From Diphasiastrum complanatum (taxonomy: Eukaryota > Streptophyta > Lycopodiopsida > Lycopodiales > Lycopodiaceae), in contig CM055110.1 of assembly GCA_029204225.1 (NCBI GenBank), forward strand, positions 1,236,675 to 1,300,674: a DNA stretch of 64,000 bases. Direction: 5' to 3'. The notes below the pieces were generated by a model. It searched no databases and was not told where the DNA came from. It worked only from the letters and a program-made list of their open reading frames with translations. Every line of letters starts with the position of its first letter. Positions within the stretch are counted from its first letter, which is position 1. The position numbers were made by a program, and so were the translations under genes. Of the stretch, positions 1 to 10,130 are shown in pieces.

Positions 1-354
1 TTTTGAATTCACATACTGGATTTGGCCCATTTTTGGATTATTGGATCAGCCTAAGTGGTGGCTTATAGATTGCATATCAAATTTTCAGCATTTGCATGTA
101 AATTTGGAATAGTCAATTTTTTGTGATTTTGTCAAAACCCTAATTTTGATTGGATCTCTAGATAGTGAGGTTGCTAGACTTCATTTGAGTGTGCTTCAAT
201 CTTAGGAAGTGGCAAAAGTCATTAGATTGAGGATAGATCATAGGTTGATCAAGATTCCATGATTCTATGTGCTGATTTGCTTGGATAAGTGTAGAAGAGA
301 ATTTATGAGATAGTTTCAAATCTTGGTGATTTCTTTTGAAAGCATCAATTGGAG

Positions 355-1434
355 TCATGTTGGAAGCCAATGATAGGCTTACCTTAAGTACCTAATCATT
401 GTGGAAAGTGAGGATGGAGTCACTTCTTGAGATTAATGATATTTTAGATATTGTTGTAGGTTTGGAGGAGAGAGAGATCAGCAACACAACAAGATCAATT
501 GAGGTATGACAAGAGGGCCAAAAAGGCTCTACACATGATAAAGATGAATGTTACCAATGAACTTCTAAAGGAAGTTGGTAAGTGCATGTCATATTTGGAA
601 GCTTGGTATTCATTGAAGAAGCTTTATGAATCCAAGTCTACTTCTAGAGTGTTGACTCTAAGAAGGCAAATCTTTTCTTGTTTGTAAAATAATGAAGAGA
701 GTCCAAGTACTTTTGTTTTGAGAATGAAAGCATTGAATGATGAGTTAGCTTGCATAGATGAAAGCATTAAGGAAGGAGAGCTTATTCAAGTGATTCTTAA
801 TGGCTTGGTGGATGCTCATGCTAGCATTGTTCAAAGTATTGCTATTCAAAATACTTTGCCAAGTTTGATGGATCTTCAAGAGATTTTGATCAATGAGGAA
901 TATAGGCTTCAAGCAAGAGGTGGATCTACATCGACACTTCAAGAGGATGCTATGTTGACAAAGGGCAAATTCAAGGGCAAAGTCAAAAGTAACTGGTCTA
1001 AAGAGCAAGATCAAGTGGATGCTTCTTCAAGCGAAAAAAAGAAGGATAGATCAAAGCTCAAGTGCTTCTATTGTGGCATCAAAGGACACTTTGCAAATGA
1101 GTGCTACAAGAAGAAGAGAGATCAAGGAGACAAGCAAGGTAATCTTACTCTTGATGAGGATGGTTTGGATGTTCAAGATGCAAATGATGATGCTTTTGTG
1201 ATGTCTTCATGTATGCTTGCTAATGATGGAGATCTAAATCCTTGGTGGATTGATAGTGGAGCAAATTCACACATGACCTTTCACAAAGAGTACTTCACTT
1301 CTTTGTTGGCATATGGAGATGACAAGAGGGTGATCTACACGGCCAATGATGGTGAGTGTGCAATCAAAGGGATTGGCACAATTCCTATTTCTCTCTCTAC
1401 AAATAGGAATGTCATTTGGAGGATGTCTTGTTAA
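355..1434 (+). pseudogene. Copia A gag and protease region
   Basis: Gag of a copia element, which would form the virus-like particle, followed by the start of the aspartic protease. The ATG at 355 opens with MLEAN, like the gag starts of elements B and C, but TAA follows within 12 codons. A TGA near 507 and another stop near 685 break it further. The zinc knuckle CFYCGIKGHFANEC (CX2CX4HX4C, about 1060-1100) binds RNA. The protease motif WWIDSGANSHMT (about 1240-1275) carries the catalytic Asp. The frame is lost near 1410 and continues in another frame. Not functional. Confidence 0.85.
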
Positions 1435-2609
1435 TTCCATCTATTACCAAGAATTTACTTAGTGTGAGTCAAATGCTAAGTAAAGGCCTCAAGGTGGAGT
1501 TTGATGGAGATGCTTGTTTGATCAAAAGGAAGGATGTCTTGATTAGAAAAGGTAAAAGGCAAGGGAAGTTGTTCAAACCTGATGCTTGTGTTATTGCTAA
1601 CCAAGTTGGATGTGTTGCAAAGGAGCAAATTTCTATTCAAGAGGTTTGGCACAAAAGGATGGGACACCTCAACTTCAAGTCATTGGAGGTAATGGCAAGG
1701 AAGAAGGTTGTGATTGGTCTTCCAAGTTCCTTAAGTAATGTCAAGCATGTTTGTTAGTCTTGTGCTTTGTCTAAGTCACATAGACTACCTTATACTAGAT
1801 CTATTTCTAGATCTACAAAGTCTTTTCAACTTGTACATTCGGATATTCATGGATTTACTACAATTAGCAATAGTGGAGCTAAGATGTATGTAACATTCAT
1901 TGATGTTTCTAGTAGATTTTGTTGGATCTATCTACTAAAGAGCAAGGATGAAGTGTATGATGTCTTTTTCAAGCTCAAGAATACAAGGGAGAACCAATTT
2001 TCTACAAAGATCAAGTGCTTGAGAGGTGACAATGGTGGTGAGTACATATCTAACAAGTTCGGCCTATTGTGATGAGCACGGGATCAAGAGGGAGTATACA
2101 ACATCAAGGACCCCACAACAAAATGGAGTGGCTGAAAGGAAGAATAGGACTTTATGTGAAAGTGCTAAAGCTATGAGGTTAAGTGCTAATCTTGACAAAC
2201 CATTTTGGTATCAAGCTTTGTTATGTGCCAATTTCTTGTGCCATAGGCGGCCGAGTGCTATTTTGGATAGAAGGACACCTTTTGAGATGCTATTCAAGAG
2301 GAGGCCGAGTGTCAACTTTCTAAGAACCTTTGGATGCACATGCTATGTCAACATTACTCTTGATGATAGGACCAAGGAGGATCCATCTTCAAGAAGAGGT
2401 ATTTTTGTTGGATATAGTGAGGTGAGTAAAGCCTACAAGGTTTGCATTCCTTCTACTAACAAAGTGATTGTTGGTAGAGATGTCATTTTTGATAAGGGGA
2501 ACATTCCAAAAGTGTCTTCAAGCATGATTGATGGTAGAGTGGATGGATCTAACATTCTTGATGTTGATGAGAAGGATCTTACTTTGGGTGGTGGTGATGA
2601 TGGACCTTC
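1416..2609 (+). pseudogene. Copia A protease tail and integrase
   Basis: The protease tail (LLSVSQML) is followed by the GAG-pre-integrase motif HKRMGHLNFKSLEVM near 1650. The integrase core starts at LVHSDIHGF near 1835 (first Asp), continues to LRGDNGGEY near 2025 (second Asp) and reaches TPQQNGVAERKNRTL near 2110 (catalytic Glu). All three acidic residues are present, so the catalytic triad survived even though the frame did not. A TAG at about 1755 and a frameshift near 2065 interrupt it. The tail (GIFVGYSE, VIVGRDVIF) runs to 2609, where element B begins inside the linker before RT. Confidence 0.87.
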
Positions 2610-3441
2610 TGTGAAAAATGCAAAAATAAGCTTGGTAGAGGCCAAAAATCTTGTATATAGGATGATTACACATGCGTGGAGTCTGTTCCCACGTGTGAAA
2701 ATAGTGTACTTGTCATGTACCATAATCATATAGGTTGTACATATGATTTAATTCAAGTTCTAGTGGCTAAAAAGGCCAAAAACTAGTTTTCTAGACATAT
2801 GACACATGGCATCAATCTATTGATTGCATGAGCCACACCCTTTGGTTAGGTGTCACATCCCATGTGTAGAGGACAGCTCACATGTGTGGAATAAGCTAAA
2901 GTAGACGAATTTTGACTTCTAGAAGATTTTCAAGTAGATCTCCATATAGAAGAAAAATGGACCAAAAGTGCTCAAAATAGAAGGTTTTGTCCAAGTGTCA
3001 ATTTTACATGATGAATCATCATATGACAAAGCACCTTCACACATGTCGGATCAAAGGGATGATCAGTACCACGAGCTCCCACTTATTGTATATATAGAGC
3101 CACATTTGGCCGTAATCATTGTGAGACACCAATCTTGGTTTTGGAAGCAATTTTGAGTGATTCTCTCCATTTGTCTACATTTGTTTTGATTGTTTTGAGG
3201 TGCTATCAATGTGTGCTTGATTTTCAGGTTGGAGTCCGTACTCATACAGGGTTTCACACGTGGGAAACCAGAAAGTACACCTACCTTCAATTAATGATTG
3301 TTCTTGTTAGGATTTTGTGTCTAGAATTGATCTAGATTGATCTTAATCTCAAGTAGATTGATAGATCAAGTAATCTGACAACAATCTCTTTTGAGGATCA
3401 GATTAGGATCCACTCTTGGTCCTTTTTGTACTTTTTCCACA
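2610..3441 (+). repeat. 5' LTR of copia B
   Basis: An 832-bp LTR starting TGTGAAAAATGC and ending TTTTTCCACA, directly followed by a tRNA-iMet-type primer-binding site. A near-identical sequence starts at 8485 and another at 20575. It holds several CACATGTG/CACGTGTG-type palindromes, including CACGTG at 3257-3262. TATATATAGAGCC at about 3090 is a plausible TATA box. Confidence 0.93.
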
Positions 3442-3454
3442 TGGTATCAGAGCC
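3442..3454 (+). other. Primer-binding site of copia B
   Basis: TGGTATCAGAGCC directly abuts the LTR end. This is the usual plant copia site, complementary to the 3' end of initiator tRNA-Met. The same motif follows the LTRs at 21390 and 49223, and occurs reversed at 24031-24043. Confidence 0.92.
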
Positions 3455-4043
3455 TAGTACAAGAGGTTTTAATGAAATAGATAGGGTTAATCCAAATCAA
3501 AGCCAAAATTAGCAGTTTTTTGGAAACTAGTCCAATTTTGTGTAGCGAGTTGGATTTGATAGCTATCCTCAAAATTTTTGGTCCAGATCTTGTTGTGGGC
3601 TGTAGGAACCCATTTCACACGTGTGAGTCCATACAAATCCAGTTTTGACTGAGAAATTTCAAAAATTTGTAGAATTTGACTCACATACCCAATTTGAGTG
3701 ATTATTGGTGCAAAATCAAGCATTTTCTATAGTGAATTTAATCCTTTGATTAGTTCTTGGATTAGATGAGTCAAAAAATTAAAATTGAAGCTTGAATTAG
3801 GTGCACTAATTGATCTTCTCTGATTTTTTGAGTGTATGTTGAGGTTGAAGAGAGAGATTGCTAAAAATCATAGATTAAGGAGTGATTTTGCAAGTTTGAG
3901 ACTAGAATCTAAATTTTCATCATTCTAGATTGGTTCATGAGTGATAGGATTGAGTCTATAAGCTTTCTAAATTGCTAGAAGACTTTAGGTTCAGATCTCT
4001 TAGAGAAACCATAAGTATTTCTAGTGTTTTTTCACATTAAAAA
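3455..4043 (+). other. Untranslated leader of copia B
   Basis: About 590 bases between primer-binding site and first gag ATG, without a supported ORF. The part up to about 3750 is closely matched by 21403-21760, downstream of the third B-type LTR. Confidence 0.75.
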
Positions 4044-4732
4044 ATGGCATCAATGGGTGGGTTTTTGGTTGAAGCTAGTGAAAGTCTTACATCCACTAAT
4101 GATGCTACTTGGATAGTTCAAATGGAGTCTTTGCTTGTACTTCATGATCTTTATGACATAGTACTTGAGGTGGAAGTAGAACCTCAAGGAGGAGTTGAAT
4201 TGGCTAATTACAAAAAGAGATGTAGAGTTGCATTACACTTGATTAGTTCTTGGATTAGATCAGCGAAAAAATTAAAATTGAAGCTTGAATGAGGTGCATT
4301 AATTGATCTACTCTGATTTTTTGATTGTATGTTGAAGTTGAAGAGAGAAATTGCTAAAAATCATAGATTAAGGAGTGATTTTGCAAGGTTGAGACTAGAA
4401 TCTAAATTTCCATCATTCTAGATTGGTTCATGAGTGATAGGATTGAGTCTATAAGCTTTCTAAATTGCTAGAAGACTTTAGGTTCAGATCTCCTAGAGAA
4501 ACCGTAAGAGTTTCTAGTGCTTTTTCACATTCAAAAATGGCATCAATGGGTAGTTTTTTGCTTGAAGCTAGTGAAAGACTTACATCCACTAATTATGCTA
4601 CTTGGATAATTCGAATGGAGTCTTTGCTTGTACTTCATGATCTTTATGACATAGTACTTCAGGTGGAAGTAGAACCTCAAGGAGGAGCTGAATTGGCTAA
4701 GTACTAAAAGAGATGTAGAGTTGCATTACACT
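3748..4732 (+). repeat. 493-bp tandem duplication spanning leader and gag start of copia B
   Basis: Unit 1 is 3748-4240 and unit 2 is 4241-4732. Both begin GATTAGTTCTTGGATTAGAT and end GAGTTGCATTACACT. Each carries its own gag start (ATG at 4044 and 4537, both MASMG). Only the second leads toward the rest of gag. The units differ at scattered bases, so the duplication is not recent. Confidence 0.92.
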
Positions 4733-5165
4733 GCATAAAAATGAATGTAAGTAATGAACTTTTGAAAGAAATCTCATCTTGTACCACATCCAAAGAGGCA
4801 TGGGATTCGTTAAAAGCCATTTATGGATCCAAGAACACTTCAAGGATACTCATGCTTAGGAATCAAATCCTTCAAAGCATGAAAGGAAGTAGTGAAAGTG
4901 CCCAAAATTATGTCTTTAGGATCAAATCTTTGAATAAAGAGTTGTCTTCTATAGATGATAAAATCAAAGATGATAAATTAGTTTAAATCATTTTGAATGG
5001 ATTAGGAGATGATTATTCCAATCTTGTTCAAACCTTTGCTATTCAAGATTCACTTCCTAGTATTGAAAAACTTCAAAGTGTGCTTGTTAGTGAGGAGAGT
5101 AGAATGTTTCATATCAAAAGTAGGATGAGTTCCTTATTGATGGTGATGAAAAAGCTAACTTTTCT
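4537..5165 (+). pseudogene. Copia B gag, N-terminal part
   Basis: Gag starts MASMGSFLLEASERLTSTNY, the same opening as element C. The frame is closed by TAA near 4705, TAA at about 4984 and a frameshift around 5130. Recognisable gag segments in order are the start motif, a helix-rich region around NMNVSNELLKE (about 4740), SMKGSSESAQNYV (about 4880), and LNGLGDDYSNLVQ after the second stop. The zinc knuckle follows in the next entry. Confidence 0.85.
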
Positions 5166-6320
5166 TTGAAAGGCAAGAAGAAGAAGTTTCCATCCAAGAA
5201 GACTCAAGACATGGAGATGGAGAACAAAGATGGAGCATCAAGTTCCAAAGGCAAGAGCAAGAAGGACAAGAAGAAGCTAAAGTGTTTCTTTTGTGGAAAA
5301 AAAGGACATTTTGCATCCGAGTGCTACAAGAAGAAGAATGCCCAAGAGAAGGACAATCAAGGCAATCTTGTGCTTGAGGAGGAGGAAGAAGGCAATCTAT
5401 CTTTGATGGTATCCTCACCACAAACATCTAATCAAGACACTTGGTGGATTGATAGTGGGGCAAGCTCTCACATGACTCACCAAAAAGACTACTTTTCTAA
5501 TCTACTTTCTTACAATAGTTCTAAGAGATTTATCTTCACTGCAAGTGATCAAGAATGTGAGATTGTAGGAGTTGGATCCATTCCTTTATGTCTGGGATCA
5601 TCTAAAAAAGAAGATCTAAACAATGTTCTTTATGTACCTTCAATTACAAAGAACTTGTTGAGTGTAGGACAACTTATGGATAGTGGATTAGATGTACATT
5701 TCAAGCACGGAGCATGTTCTATCTTGAAAGATGAAAAATGTATTGCTAGTGGTTTCAAGCAAGGGAGGTTATTCAAATCGGATGCTAATGTGATGGTTGG
5801 AAGTGTGAACATGGCAAGGGAGGAGCTTACTCAAGTGGAATTATGGCACAAAAGGTTAGGCCATCCTAACTACAAAGCTATGGAGACCATGGTGACAAAG
5901 GAGCTAGCAAGAGGACTTCCCAAAACCATATCCAAGTGTGGCAAGCTTTGTGAAGCTTGTGGACTCTCCAAATCTCATAAGCTTCCTTTCAAGAGATCTT
6001 TGATAAGATGTAACTCTCCTCTTACCCTTATACACTCGGATGTTCATTCATTTTCACATGAATCAAATGGTGGAGCTCTAATGTATGTCACTTTTATTGA
6101 TGATAAATCAAGATACTCTTGGGTTTATCTCTTGTCTAGGAAAAGTGAAGTTTTTGAGTCCTTTGTAAAGTTCAAAACTCCTGTGGAAAAGCAACTTAAT
6201 ACTAGCTTGAAAGTATTAAGAAGTGATAATGGAGGGGAGTACATCTCCAATAGGATGAAAGAGTTTTGTGAAACTAATGGCATAAAGAGAGAGTTTACTT
6301 GTACATTTACTCCATTTTGA
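5166..6320 (+). pseudogene. Copia B zinc knuckle, protease and truncated integrase core
   Basis: An open stretch of about 385 codons. In order it has a lysine-rich linker, the zinc knuckle CFFCGKKGHFASEC (about 5285), protease WWIDSGASSHMT (about 5443), GAG-pre-integrase ELWHKRLGHPNY (about 5843), integrase first Asp in LIHSDVHSF (about 6030) and second Asp in LRSDNGGEY (about 6220). At 6312 the codons TPF are followed by TGA and then KNRTL. Element A has TPQQNGVAERKNRTL here, so a small deletion removed the segment with the catalytic Glu. The integrase would be inactive even without the stop. Confidence 0.9.
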
Positions 6321-7186
6321 AAGAATAGGACACTATGTGAGTGTGTTAAAGCTATGAGATTAGATGCATCTCTTTCTATTTCATTTTGGGGAGAAGCTAT
6401 TTTATGTGCAAATTTTTTTTATAATAGAATGACTAATAGTGCCATTAAAGGACTTACACCTTATGAAGTATTGTTTGGCAAAAAGCCAAATCTTAGTGAT
6501 TTGAAAGTTTTTGGATGTACTTGTTATGTACATATTCCTTTAGAAACAAGGAAAAAGGAAGATGCCACTTCTTTCAAAGGCATCTTTGTTGGTTATAGTG
6601 AAAGTAAGAAAGCCTATAGAATATATGATCCTATTACAAAAAAAGTTGTTGCTAGTAGAGATGTACTTTTTGATGAATCTCTCCAAGCCAAAGGAAAGGT
6701 GACTTCCAACAACACTCAATTTGTCAATGATCATGCTATGGACGAGGAGGAGCTTCATGAAGATGAAGACCAAGTGGAACCTACTCCAAGTCTAAGGGTG
6801 CCAAGAAGATCAACAAGGACAAGGATTGAGCCATCAAGGCTCACTTATAGTGACAAAGGGGAGCAAAGGGAAGACGCTCAACTACTCAACTCTTATACTT
6901 TCTTGACTACTATGCTTGAAGAACCAACTAGTTTTGAGGAAGCAAATAAGTCTCAATATTGGAGGAAAGCTATGCAAGTAGAGTTTGATGCATTAATGGA
7001 AAATCAGACTTGAAAACTTGTTGATTTACCTTATGGTAATAAGCCTCTTACTTGTAAATGGATATATAGATTGAAATATAATCAAGATGGTTCCATTCAT
7101 AAGTACAAAGCTAGACTTGTAGCGAAAGGTTTTTTGCAAGTCAAAGGCATAGATTATGATGAAACCTTTGCACCTGTTGCAAAGTT
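6321..7186 (+). pseudogene. Copia B integrase tail and N-terminal RT
   Basis: The integrase C-terminal part (FWGEAILCANF, KVFGCTCYVH, GIFVGYSES, VVASRDVLFDE) is followed by the linker RVPRRSTRTRIEPSRLTY and the RT start (FWRKAMQVEFDALMENQT). A TGA at about 7012 replaces the Trp codon usual in NxTWxLVDLP. RT then continues ([37 protein letters not shown]) and shifts frame near 7187. Confidence 0.85.
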
Positions 7187-8469
7187 GTGATCATTAAATT
7201 AATCATATGTCTTGCAACTTCTTTCAAATGGGAGCTCTTCCAGCTTGATGTGACAAATGCTTTCTTAAATGGATTCTTGGAAGAGGAAATCTACATGTTC
7301 CAACCCGAGGGCTTCATCAAAGATGGAGAAGAAGACAAGGTGTGTCTCTTGAAGAAGAGTCTTTATGGACTCAAGCAAGCACCAAGAGCATGGTACTCTA
7401 GGTTGCATTCATATCTTATTTCCATTGGATTTGTTGTAAGTTCTTATGAACCATCATTGTACTACAAATGTAATGATGGAAAGATCATTATCTTAGTTTT
7501 ATATGTTGATGACATTATACTCATAGGAAATGATCTAGATGGCATTAAGAATGTAAAAGTTTCCTTGTCTAGTGAATTTAAGATGGTAGATCTAGGACTT
7601 CTTAAAGTTATACTTGGAATAGAAGTCACTAGAAGTAATGATTTTACCCTCATATGTCAATCTAAGTATGCTAGATCAATCTTAGCAAGATTTGGCATGA
7701 TTGATTGTAAAGGAGTTGAAACTCCTATGGAACTAAGTGTAAAAGGTTCTAAGGAAAGCGATGAAGCATCCTTTGAGGACATCACTACCTATAGAATGCT
7801 TATTGGTTCCTTGATATACTTAACTATCACTAGACCATATCTTAGTTTTTGTGTTGGCAAGTTGAGTCAATACATGCAAAGTCCATTAATGTGTCATAGG
7901 AAAGGAGCAAAAAGGGGGTTAAGGTACATCTCGGCTACAAAAGACTTTGGCATAGTTTATGAAAGGACTAATATTTGTTTGAGAGCATATTCGGACTCAA
8001 GTTTTGCAGGTGACAAGATGTATAGAAGATCCATAAGTGCATTTGCTACATTCTTATGTGGAGGAGTTATATCTTGGCTTTCCAAAAAGCAAGATACCAT
8101 CTCTCTTTCATCAACAGAATCCGAATATAAAGCTATGACAACAACAACAAAGGAGGTTCTTTGGCTTAAAAGGCTTTTGGAGGAGCTACATGTGATAAGG
8201 ATGAAGACATTCCATGCATATATTGTGATAATCAAGCATCTCAACAACTTGCAAACAATCCAGTCTTCCATGCTCGAACAAAGCACATCGAGATTGCACA
8301 TCATTTCGTGAGGGAGAAAGTGCAAGCAAAGGAGATCAGGCTTATTCATGTTTCATCATCAGATTGCATTGTTGATATACTCACCAAGGCATTGCCTAAA
8401 GATCCATTTATAAAATTAAGATTGGCTCTTGGAGTTATAGATAGATCTATGCTAGATTTACCAAGCTAG
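7187..8469 (+). pseudogene. Copia B reverse transcriptase and RNase H
   Basis: RT core: LDVTNAFLNGFLEEEIYM (about 7237), KSLYGLKQAPRAWY (about 7357) and the catalytic box YVDDIIL (about 7503), so the polymerase active site is intact. RNase H follows with AYSDSSFAGD (about 7985), SLSSTESEYKA (about 8104) and, after a frameshift near 8200, the tail HARTKHIEI to DILTKALPKDPF. The frame ends with LPS and TAG at 8467-8469, 15 bases before the 3' LTR. This is the standard copia C terminus. Confidence 0.88.
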
Positions 8470-8475
8470 ATTTTT

Positions 8476-8484
8476 GAGGAGGAG
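8476..8484 (+). other. Polypurine tract of copia B
   Basis: GAGGAGGAG directly before the 3' LTR start TGTGAA. It would prime plus-strand DNA synthesis during reverse transcription. Confidence 0.8.
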
Positions 8485-10130
8485 TGTGAAAAATGCAAAA
8501 ATAAGCTTGGTAGAGGCCAAAAATCTTGTATATAGGATGATTACACATGTGTGGAGCCTGTTCCCACGTGTGAAAATAGTGTACTTGTCATGTACCATAA
8601 TCATATAGGTTGTACATATGATTTAATTCAAGTTCTAGTGGCTAAAAAGGCCAAAAACTAGTTTTCTAGACATATGACACATGGCATCAATCTATTGATT
8701 GCATGAGCCACATACTTTGGTTAGGTGTCACATCCCATGTGTAGAGGACAGCTCACATGTGTGGAATAAGCTAAAGTAGACGAATTTCGACTTCTAGAAG
8801 ATTTTCAAGTAGATCTCCATATAGAAGGAAAATGGACCAAAAGTGGTTTTGTCCAAGTGTCAGTTTTGCATGATGAATCATCATATTGTGAGAAATTGGC
8901 AAAAATCTAGCTTGGTATTTTTTTATGATAGAAGTTTGTAAGTGAATCTCACATGTGTGGAGGATGTTCCCACGTGTGGAAAATTGTAGAGTAAATCAAA
9001 ATGTTTGATATAGGGGTCTCATAGAATTTCATAGTCAAGCATTTAGGTGTAGGATGTTGATAGGGTCAAATTTGGCATAGATGGCAAATTATCCATTTTC
9101 ACTTGTAATGCCACTATTGAGCCAAAATAGAGCCAAACTTGTGCCGATTAGAGTGTAGACAAGTGTCATGCTTTTGTTTGATGAAGCTTAAGAGGTCCAA
9201 TAGGATTTAGAGGTGGAACCTTGTGAGGTCCAATAGAAAATTGAGGTGTGCTTGAATATAGTCCAATAGAATTTAGAGGTGCATGGATCAGTGGTCCAAT
9301 AGGATTAAGAGGTGGCAAAGTGTGATCCAATCATAGTCAAGCATAGTGGTAGCTCATGAATCTATTAGTATCATTGTACTCCTCATTTTGGATCTAATTG
9401 ATTTTGAGATTGAGTGGATTTTGAGTGTCATTGGATTTCTAGCTTTCTCTCTCTACCCGAGAGCTCATGATGGTTTTTCTCTCTCTACCCGAGGAGAGCA
9501 GCTTGTTTTTACTTAGAATACTTTTGGAACACTTCCCACACATGTGAGTGAGAGTTGGAAGTGATTGAATGCATGTAGTAGTGTGTTTTTGCCATAGAAT
9601 CAAAGATAGATCTTGAATCTCAATCTAGTCTTGATCTTGGTGCATCTACACACCTTAGGAGATCACAAGTACATGTTGTGGACAGTCCACACGTGTGAAA
9701 TTCAACACATATGACAAATCACTTTCACACATGTGGGATCAAAGGGATGATCATTACCACAAGCTCCCACTTATTGTATATATAGAGCCACATTTGGCCA
9801 TAATCATTGTGAGACACCAATCTTGGTTTTGGAAGCAATTTTGAGTGATTCTCTCCATTTGTCTACATTTGTTTTGATTGTTTTGAGGTGCTACCAATGT
9901 GTACTTGATTTTCAGGTTGGAGTCCGTACTCAGACAGGGTTTCACACGTGGGAAACCAGAAAGTACACCTACCTTCAATTAATGATTGTTCTTGTTAGGA
10001 TTTTGTGTCTAGAATTGATCTAGATTGATCTTAATCTCAAGTAGATTGATAGATCAAGTAATCTGACAACCAATCCCTCTTGAGGATCAGATTAAGATCC
10101 AATCTTGGTCCTTTTTGTACTTTTTCCACA
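8485..10130 (+). repeat. 3' LTR of copia B, interrupted
   Basis: It matches the 5' LTR at 8485-8886 and 9708-10130. Between these blocks lies an 821-bp TG...CA sequence. Removing that and one copy of the CATAT duplication restores the 5' LTR order. The outer end CCACA at 10130 abuts the second CCTTC target copy. Confidence 0.92.
8887..9707 (+). mobile_element. Solo LTR nested in the copia B 3' LTR
   Basis: Starts TGTGAGAAATTGGC, ends GAAATTCAACA, and is flanked by the 5-bp duplication CATAT (8882-8886 and 9708-9712). It has no coding sequence, so it is best read as a solo LTR left by LTR-LTR recombination. A partial reverse-complement relative lies at 16655-16910. It contains CACGTG at 9690-9695, near the 3' end as in the other copia LTRs here. 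Confidence 0.9.

Noticed and set aside
3442-3454. tRNA-like sequence at the LTR borders
   Set aside because: These are primer-binding sites complementary to a tRNA 3' end, not tRNA genes. No cloverleaf is present.
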